A stretch of DNA of 64,000 nt, from assembly GCF_040869045.1 (NCBI RefSeq), contig NC_090319.1, forward strand, positions 357,757,739 to 357,821,738, written 5' to 3'. The notes under the pieces are model-generated. The model was not told the origin of the DNA and searched no databases. It was given only the letters and a program-made list of their open reading frames with translations. Shown piece after piece: positions 57,262 to 64,000 of this stretch; position 1 is the stretch's first letter; each line of letters begins with the position of its first letter. Source of the stretch: Eurosta solidaginis (taxonomy: Eukaryota; Arthropoda; Insecta; Diptera; Tephritidae). The position numbers were made by a program, and so were the translations under genes.

Positions 57262-58437
57262 CTTTCATTTGATACCCATATTGTACAAAAGCATTCTAGA
57301 GTCAACCCTGGTCCACCTTTATAACGATATTCCGAAAAGGCGTCCACCTATAGAACTAAGGCCAAATCCCTTTTAAAATACTCATTAACACTTTTCATTT
57401 GGTACCCATATCGTACAAACAAATTCTAGAGTCACCCCTGGTCCACCTTTATGGCGACATTTCGAAAAGGCGTCCACCCATAGAACTAAGGCCCACTCCC
57501 ATTTAAAATACTCATTAACGCCTTTCATTTGATACCCATATCGTACAAAGAAATTCTAGAGTCACCCCTGGTCCACCTTTATGGCGATATCTCGAAAAGG
57601 CGTCCACCCATAGAACTAAGGCCCATTCCCTTTTAAAATACTCACTAACGCCTTTCGTTTGACACCCATATTGTACAAACGCATTCTAGAGTCAACCCTG
57701 GTCCACCTTTATAACGATATTCCGAAAAGGCGTCCACCTATAGAACTAAGGCCAAATCCCTTTTAAAATACTCATTAACACTTTTCATTTGGTACCCATA
57801 TCGTACAAACAAATTCTAGAGTCACCCCTGGTCCACCTTTATGGCGACATTTCGAAAAGGCGTCCACCCATAGAACTAAGGCCCACTCCCATTTAAAATA
57901 CTCATTAACGCCTTTCATTTGATACCCATATCGTACAAAGAAATTCTAGAGTCACCCCTGGTCCACGTTTATGGCGATATCTCGAAAAGGCGTCCACCAA
58001 TAGAACTAAAGCCCACTCCCTTTTAAAATACCCATTAACACCTTTCATTTGATACCCATATCGTACAAACAAATTCTAGAGTCACCCCTTGTCCACCTTT
58101 ATGGCGATATCTCGAAAAGGCGTCCACCTATAGAACTTAGGCCCACTCCCTTTTAAAATACTCATTAACACTTTCATTTGATACCCATATCGTACAAACA
58201 AATTCTAGAGTCAGCCCTGGTCCACCGTTATGGCGATATCCCTAAATGGCGTCCACCTATAGAACTATGGCCCACTGCCTTTTAAAATACTCTTTAATAC
58301 ACATGTCATACAAACACACTCCAGGGTTACCCTAAGTTCATTTTACTACGAGGTGATTTTCCCTTATTTTGTCTCCATAGCTCTCAACTGAGTATGTAAT
58401 GTTCGGTTACACCCGAACTTAGCCTTCCTTACTTGTT
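57262..58437 (-). repeat. 130-bp tandem array with 390-bp higher-order unit, plus element end
   Basis: The gatacccatat word or a variant recurs at 57271, 57401, 57531, 57661, 57791, 57921, 58051 and 58180. Monomers at 57285-57560 are reproduced at 57675-57950, so three monomers (390 bp) were duplicated as a block; shared variants include ggtacccatat, gcgacatttcgaaaagg and cgtacaaagaaattc. The array ends with the Helentron-like terminus (gttcggttacacccgaactt, then agccttccttacttg). The rest of the element is absent. Confidence 0.9.
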
Positions 58438-58532
58438 TAGAGTAAAAGTAGAGTTACCCATTGTCTTCAACTTTCCCCCTCTGAAATTTAAACCTTGTAC
58501 GGAGAATCACATTTGATTATAAGTTGACATAT

Positions 58533-58897
58533 TGTAACGAATTTAGTGAAATTCCGCTTATTCCAAACCTTCTGCTAACGTTCGAATCGCTAAACTGTTG
58601 AATAAATAACTCCAATATTGAATAATGCAAAATGGTATTTATTAGACTAATTTGAAAGTACTTCACAATAACACTTTACTCCACAACCAATAGCGTGCTT
58701 ATATCAAAAATGATAGCTTACTACTCAGCTTGCTCTGCTTTAATAATCTCGGTTTCCTCGTTCATGCGTTTGTATCTCTCCGCTGGCTTGTATGTATGTG
58801 TATACATGATGATTGATTTGTTTACGTACATACAAGTGGCTGCTTAGTATCGGCTTAGTAATGGTATTATCGCTTAGTGATCATAATATTCGTCACA
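58533..58897 (-). repeat. Solo LTR of the short-LTR gypsy family, copy 3
   Basis: 365 bp, minus strand, flanked by atat (58529-58532 and 58898-58901). It shares cgaatttagtgaaatt, ataaataactccaatattg and tgcaaaatgg with the other LTRs in reverse complement. About 100 bp shorter than the other copies; the TATA block is not preserved. Confidence 0.88.
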
Positions 58898-58901
58898 ATA
58901 T

Positions 58902-59630
58902 AATTTTCCAAACTTGAGAAACAGCATTTTCTATATAACAAAAAAAAAAAAATAAACCACTGAAAAAAAGTTTTCTTCAGCTCTAACATGACTCATTCCT
59001 CAATGTTTGTTGGGAAAAGCTTATAAATACTACCTTCTACTTCAAAATAAATAACCAATTATCATTATTTTAGATGTAAGTATGTTTATTCTTTATTTGC
59101 ATATATTATATAAGAAAGAATATAGGTACGGAGTAAATATAAGGATGTATTTTCTCCGGGTAATGAACCACGAAGCGTCATATTCGAAAAAATAATATTT
59201 GGATACATTTGTGTTTTGCCTAAATTAATATACTTGAATAGGGGATCGACCTATTAAAAAAAAATAAGTTATGATTAGTGAGGCGATGGTACAGGAAGTG
59301 GTAAAGAGGAGGGAAGCGAAGTAAAGGGGAAAGTATAAGGAGTATAATGGTATAGGAATTCGGAGAGGTACATGGGCAGGGAGAGGGACTGGGAAAGGCT
59401 TAGGCAGAACCAGATGGAAGGGAGAATGAGAGAAAGAAGGCAAGGAAGAGGTGAATAGAAAGCTGAAGAAGTAGAGAGGTATAAGGGTAGATTTAGAAAC
59501 CAAAAAGAAAGAAGAGTGGTAAAGGGGAGAGTAAGAGTAAAAAGTGTAATTATTCATTATAAGCTATATCTAAACAAAACAGCTTTCCCAAAAAATATCA
59601 ATTTCTTAAATTAATTTTTCTACGGCAACA
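58902..59630. other. No gene; purine-rich tract at 59270-59535
   Basis: 59270-59535 is rich in ag, gg and ga on the plus strand, giving a spurious 110-codon Ser/Phe/Pro-rich minus frame. The rest is AT-rich and unassigned. Confidence 0.5.
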
Positions 59631-59632
59631 AT

Positions 59633-60724
59633 TAGTGTTGTTCCGATACGAGTAACTAAATACGAGTACATGCTCGAGTACTTTGCGCAAGTTACGAGGA
59701 TTTTTCGTAGTCGAATTCCTCGTACAAGTACCTTCTTAGGTATTGAGTACATGGGAACATGGGCATCGAAGTATCGATTACTCAAGTCGAAAACGCCTCC
59801 TGTATTTATCTAAAATTAGCTCTGGCAAGTCCCGCCAACTTGTATTTTAAAATTTGCTAAATTTATCAACTTTGAGTTCGTATATAAAAATCCTTTAAAA
59901 AAATATTATGTTTAGCCATTTCAATTGCCTTCTTGAAAAAAGCCAGCGTTGGGCAATTTATAAAGCAAATCGCCACTTTTGAATTGGCGGTTTTCGCCGT
60001 TGCATTAAAAGTCAACGCGAAAGTCCTCAGTTTCCAAATACGGGTACCGATAGCAGTAATTTCTGAGTTGCTTCAGGATTTGGCGTATCGTAAAAATATA
60101 GGACCCGTTTCACAAAAGTAAAAGTCGTGTAATAAATGTAATTTTTTTTTAAGAAATTTGTCTGTTTAGAAGAGGTTTTCTTGACTTGTATGTTTTGTGA
60201 AAGAAGTCGATAGTAGATTTAGCAGGTTTGAAGCCGCAATGATAAGGTTCAACCAATTCATTGACTTGGGTTTCAGTCTTTCTTTGCTACCTACATATGT
60301 AAAAAATGTTAGATTTTTAGAATAAAAGTTGAGCTCCGATTGGTACAGAAAATCGAAGTCCATTTCAGTTAATTACACCGTCACATAAAAACAGAAGCAG
60401 TAGGGAAATTTAACAATAATCATATGAAATTCAAAATAAAAGTAGGAAATAACTATATGCACCTATATTGTGCAGTTTGTGAGGCGAACAGGGCCTACTT
60501 TTTCTGGTTGGGTACTCAAAGACGTAATCGGGATTAAGAATCCAGAACCTGACATTCTTTGATACAGATTAATTTTCATAATTTTTATTAAACTTCTTAA
60601 TTAATATGATACGAGTTGGTATCTAGTACTTTATCTGGATATTTATTTTAATATCGATTACTTTTCTCGAATCCTTTTATATGAGTACATGTATCGAGTA
60701 CAAGGTGGTATCAGTACAGCGCTA
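59633..60724. mobile_element. hAT-like non-autonomous element
   Basis: 1092 bp. The left end tagtgttgttccgatacg matches the inverse of the right end (ggtatcagtacagcgcta) at 13 of 18 positions. An 8-bp duplication with one mismatch flanks it (gcaacaat 59625-59632, acaacaat 60725-60732). Subterminal regions are rich in cgagtac/gtactcg motifs on both sides, typical of hAT. The internal frames (59933-60121 plus, 60166-60363 minus) show no transposase motif. Confidence 0.62.
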
Positions 60725-60732
60725 ACAACAAT

Positions 60733-61345
60733 GCGCAGGATAAAGCTAAAGACATACCTAGCTGGACTTCACTACACGATATTCTTATGGAGCAATTTAC
60801 ACCTAGCGGCAGCAGCACTACGGAACGCAGTAATGAGCGACAAGATTGATCAAATGGGCAAAAGGTTTCGCTTAAGCTAAGGGCATACTTTGGGCACTAC
60901 ACTTAGCGGCACTATATTCTGGGTTTGAATACTGTTTCGCTGCAAAACTTTTTTTTTGGATTTAAGTTATCTCCCGCTTCCTTTGCTAACGAGGTCGATG
61001 ATTAATATAATTAATGCATTAAATTAATTCCTGTTGTGAGTGCAAGAACTTTGCCTTAATCCAATTTAAGGAAGCATTGCATATCTCAACTCCGCCAATT
61101 AGTCAGAAGGTAGTTCAGGTACCACCCTTTAGGTTCATCTTAGTTTTCGGTTCAACCAAGTCAAGCCCGAAAATATGTTGGTAGTGCCGAGGCAGGTACT
61201 TCACGTCCATTCTGACGAAAGGAAACTGAAAAACTTATATGGACATTCGAAATTATGATGAGTACGACAAATTCTCCGCATAATCTAGGAAATATCTATA
61301 TACCGTTTAATCCGAACTGAAGGGCTAAGCCGCTAAGGAAACACT
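60733..61345. other. No gene seen
   Basis: A 63-codon plus frame (60689-60880) straddles the hAT right end and is not supportable. Nothing else recognised. Confidence 0.35.
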
Positions 61346-61349
61346 TTGA

Positions 61350-61700
61350 CAAAATCGTGTAATTGGTACATTTGCTGATGATGATGACATCATTGTGCGT
61401 GGTGCAGTAAAGCGTAGCGGCATTAAAAAAGTTGTTGTTATAATAAAAACTATAACATTGGAATCTAGCATTAACACCGCAAATAATGTCAGCCTAGAAA
61501 TGTGAGGGTGCATCACTTTTGCGAAAAGCACAAGTACTATTTTGGACATTAAATGCAATTGAGCACAGATCAGGGTCTATGGAAGTAAATCGCGCAGAAT
61601 TAAAGACGCTGTCAAAAGCAATAGAGATGACATTTTGATTAATCTAATGAGAGGGGTTCCGGAAGATTTATGGACTTTTCCGTTTTGCTAACGGCGACCA
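61350..61700 (+). pseudogene. RTE reverse-transcriptase fragment, very old
   Basis: tttgctgatgatgatgacatcattgt recalls the YADD-DIDIIG block, and ITLESSINTANNVSLEM, then RKIYG-like text (gaagatttatgga), parallel GTSINTSNNISTEI and RKIYGPLRI of the RTE at 52985. Stops and frame changes throughout. A different, older RTE lineage than the main copy. Confidence 0.55.
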
Positions 61701-61704
61701 AAAT

Positions 61705-62158
61705 TAAAATCTTAACTTATTTTATATGTAAATTTTTTTTACGTTCAAAGTACTGACAATCTCTTTGGCAATCATAATTTTAGTTGTAGTCACTTTGCAA
61801 TTGCCTCATAAATCAAAAGAAAAGTACATAAAACACAACATTAATATTTATATAATATAATGCAACCAACAACAAATTGTTTATCTAGAACACCTTATGA
61901 ACTTTATGTGATGCCGGTTTCTTACATTTACTTTATCTTTGTGGTGTAGATAGAAGACATTTTTGATGTCAAAAGCTACACAGCAAGAGTTATATATTCA
62001 ACTATCTATGTCTGTACCTATGTAACGCCGCCCACATACACATGAACATATAAATCTAAAGCTCATTTAATACGCATACTTAATGCTACTACTACATAGA
62101 CTTAAATATATATATATATATGTATTTAGTTTAGCTGCTGACACTTTGCGTGGCTAAA
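61705..62158 (-). other. Presumed 3' UTR and downstream region of htt
   Basis: Follows the htt stop codon on the minus strand. An attaaa at 62070-62065, about 90 nt after the stop, could serve as the poly-A signal; no canonical aataaa closer in was seen. AT-rich, with a tatata run at 62108-62120. The extent of the UTR cannot be fixed from sequence alone. Confidence 0.35.
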
Positions 62159-62611
62159 TCACAGATTTTGCAGCAGCTTGGCATAAACCGGTTGTCTTTG
62201 GAATTTCTCAAAGGCATCACGAAAACGCATCCGCTGCTCCCCACTTAATTTCGCATGAAAATCTGCTGCAGCTGTCACGAACAATGCAATTTCATGTTGA
62301 CCCAATTTATGAAATTCTCTATCGCCAGCATCAGAACCAACATTCACAGCCATACTCTCATTTCCACTGCTGCTGTTATCTCCACTACCTGCAGCATTGT
62401 CAGTTGATGAAGACGCGGCTGCTACGGCAGCGGTGCTTAGCAGTAACGGAAATAGTTTAATCAAATGCAGATTTATGGAAGCGGATAAAAAGATGACGCT
62501 GAGACACCAGACACCTTTTCGTTCGGGTAAGGCTAGAAAAGTTGGCAAAGAGCATACGAGCCAGTCTTGCAACATTTGCAAGAATGTTGAATCGATGGCG
62601 CAACGGAATAC
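62159..62611 (-). CDS. htt: Huntingtin, last coding exon (C-terminal 150 residues)
   Basis: A 453-nt exon in phase 0 from the splice site at 62611/62612 to TGA 62161-62159, encoding 150 residues. The first ~55 residues (SLPTFLALPE, then VWCLSVIFLSAS) and the last ~50 (FHKLGQHEIALFVTAAADFH, then FQRQPVYAKLLQNL) line up with the C-terminal HEAT-rich end of huntingtin as I know it from human HTT (WCLS.FFVSAS, GKLEQVDVNLFCLVATDFY, ..PYHRLL.CL). Between them is a ~38-residue Ala/Ser/Gly/Asn-rich insert absent from the vertebrate protein. Huntingtin is a very large scaffold acting with HAP40 in vesicle transport and autophagy. The rest of the gene must lie beyond position 64000 on the minus strand. 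It is the only host coding sequence that I can support; the order within the alignment and the intact splice site argue against a retrocopy. Confidence 0.82.
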   Translation of the reverse strand, partial: VFRCAIDSTFLQMLQDWLVCSLPTFLALPERKGVWCLSVIFLSASINLHLIKLFPLLLSTAAVAAASSSTDNAAGSGDNSSSGNESMAVNVGSDAGDREFHKLGQHEIALFVTAAADFHAKLSGEQRMRFRDAFEKFQRQPVYAKLLQNL

Positions 62612-62640
62612 CTGTTGAGAAAGACAGAGAAGAGAAAGAA
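62612..62640 (-). promoter_or_regulatory. 3' splice site of the last htt intron
   Basis: The minus strand reads ttctctgtctttctcaacag immediately before the exon, a long pyrimidine tract ending in CAG. The open frame continues upstream only through this tract and into hydrophobic nonsense, as expected for intron. Confidence 0.8.
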
Positions 62641-64000
62641 AAGAGAAAACATAAAAGAACAATGAATTTACAAGCAAAATTAGTATGATATAAAAAAATA
62701 TTATTAAATATTTTGTGAGCTGAATATTTTTAGGAAAAATTGTGGACCAAAAAAAAAAAAACAAAGAGAGGAAGGACGTAGATTTTTGGTATGCAAGTAA
62801 ATTAAAAGAATTGTATTATCGAGTATAAAGTAGCAGAAGGAAACTGACAAAAATCTGAAGGAAATTAAATGCTTAATACTATAATACTACAAACGCAGTG
62901 GGAGAAAAGTACTTTCGTATATACAGAAGTGAAACTACTTCGTAGTTCGTTTTGAAACATTTTTTTTTAAACATTAAACTATTATATTACGTGTATATCC
63001 TAAGAAGAGGCATTTTTTCAAGTCTAAGCTTTTGATATGTTTTACATGAATACTTCTAACATATTTTTATTTTGAAACTACAGTACCCCGCAAACATAGC
63101 TCTGCCACAAAATTGGTTTGCGTACGTTTAAAATTGAGACCCGCTTTCCCTCTATCCCTATCTATCCCATCCTCTTCTACTTCATGTTTCATTTTTCTTA
63201 TAATTTTTGACCATTCCTTCTTCGATTTGTCTGCCTCCCACTCCTACTCTCACTCCCCAATACCACCACCACTCACAATCCTACTTCCCCTAAACTACAT
63301 ATTCGCGCTTCCAGTCTTAGTCCCACTCCCACTACAACTCCCTCTCCCACTCGCATAACCTTTCCCTCTATCACCTAAATTTCCTCATATATGGAATCTA
63401 TATGCAAAATATCGAATGACCTGCTTAACCTCGCTGAATGATTTCAATATATTTATTTTCATAAACCTTTACGAAACTATATGACAGCCGGTACTATTCC
63501 TCTCTGCGATGTCATTACTGTACCAGTAAACTGAGGCATGTTTAATATTTTCGTTTTTGCAAAAAAAAAATTTACTTCGTGCCTCTCGCTCCTTCTCACC
63601 ATATTTGATCCCTGTCCCTCCTCCGTATCTTCTCACTTACAGAAAATTTCAAATCAAAAGCCGTGGAAGATATCATATTGAAATGTGGCAGGGAGGTTTT
63701 ACACGCTACTTTAAATCCACTGCTTAGTAGAATATCATCCTATTTCAGATGTCGTTTCAAAAACGCAACATCTCAAGAAACGTCCTTTTTCAGATATGTT
63801 TCAAAAATGCCCTATCTCAGAACTCAGTTTGACGAATGCTCTCTTTTAGAATTTATTTTCATAAACGCCTTACCTGACGTCAAAATGTATTGAAAAAAGA
63901 AGGCGTTTTAGAAACAAATTTTGAGATAAGCGTTCAAACGAATTCTATGATAGGGCCATTTTAAAACAAATTTTAAAATAGGGCGTTTTTCGAAGATTTT
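62641..64000 (-). other. htt intron (part), low-complexity and minisatellite DNA
   Basis: No further exon was recognised to the end of the window. 63120-63370 is C/T-rich on the plus strand (repeated ctcccact-type words), giving a spurious Ser/Pro/Leu-rich frame. 63660-64000 holds diverged repeats of about 33 bp around tttcaaaaacgc..tatctca and their inverse (gggcgttttagaaacaaattttgagata). Confidence 0.5.

Noticed and set aside
59225..59557. 110-codon minus frame rich in Ser, Phe and Pro
   Set aside because: Low-complexity purine-rich DNA on the opposite strand; no domain or splice signals.
62612..62764. N-terminal extension of the htt exon frame (hydrophobic, membrane-like)
   Set aside because: It reads through a pyrimidine tract and AG acceptor; the hydrophobic residues come from intron T-rich DNA.
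63113..63358. 81-codon plus frame rich in Ser, Pro and Leu
   Set aside because: Arises from a C/T-rich tract inside the presumed htt intron.

Overview
This window looks like repeat-dense, AT-rich nuclear DNA from a higher fly. The mixture of Ty3/gypsy elements, an RTE-clade LINE, tRNA-derived SINEs, hAT remnants and mini-me/Helentron-type repeats carrying (GTCY)n microsatellites is typical of Brachycera, and a true fruit fly (Tephritidae) is my best guess; this is inference, with no marker gene to settle it. There is nothing prokaryotic here: no operons, CRISPR arrays or phage genes.

Only one host gene segment can be supported. It is a terminal coding exon on the minus strand at 62159-62611, recognisable as the C-terminus of huntingtin (htt), preceded by a strong 3' splice site. 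Everything from 1 to about 62100 lies downstream of that gene and is almost entirely transposable element (TE) sequence in layers.

Layout. 894-9071: a young Ty3/gypsy element (minus strand; LTRs of 1387 bp differing at one base; 4-bp target duplication aagt) inside an older repeat. 9072-14965: repeat fragments, a full SINE with 12-bp target duplication, and two solo LTRs. 15900-18860: RTE and RNase H-type LINE fragments. 18869-20732: a mini-me/Helentron-like element with 130-bp monomers. 20975-28860: degraded LINEs, a 3' SINE fragment, a second tRNA-like SINE, a pseudogene of an uncharacterised arthropod protein family, and a short Helentron-like copy. 29205-32606: SINE copies, one split by a LINE insertion with a 10-bp target duplication, then a 5' RTE fragment. 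33535-34967: a Helentron-like element holding a ~153-bp tandem array. 35830-36430: LINE 3' end. 36850-42889: a dead full-length second Ty3/gypsy element, whose family also left solo LTRs at 10900, 14494 and 58533. 43139-45478: Helentron-like fragment, hAT-like miniature element, SINE. 47990-48960: R1-like LINE remnant. 49182-52984: Helentron-like element with a 760-bp tandem duplication and a 130-bp array, abutting a partial copy. 52985-56415: RTE element, 5'-complete but with a broken ORF. 56440-58437: GGAAA tracts and another 130-bp array. 58533-61700: solo LTR, hAT-like element, RTE remnant. 62159-64000: htt exon, intron start, low-complexity DNA.

The elements do not form a cooperating system, but their nesting gives relative dates. 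The long-LTR gypsy element is youngest; the RTE copy and short-LTR gypsy are middle-aged; many LINE pieces are ancient. The most unusual structure is in the Helentron-like repeats, where monomer arrays have been amplified as higher-order blocks, and in a fold-back rearrangement inside the second gypsy element.
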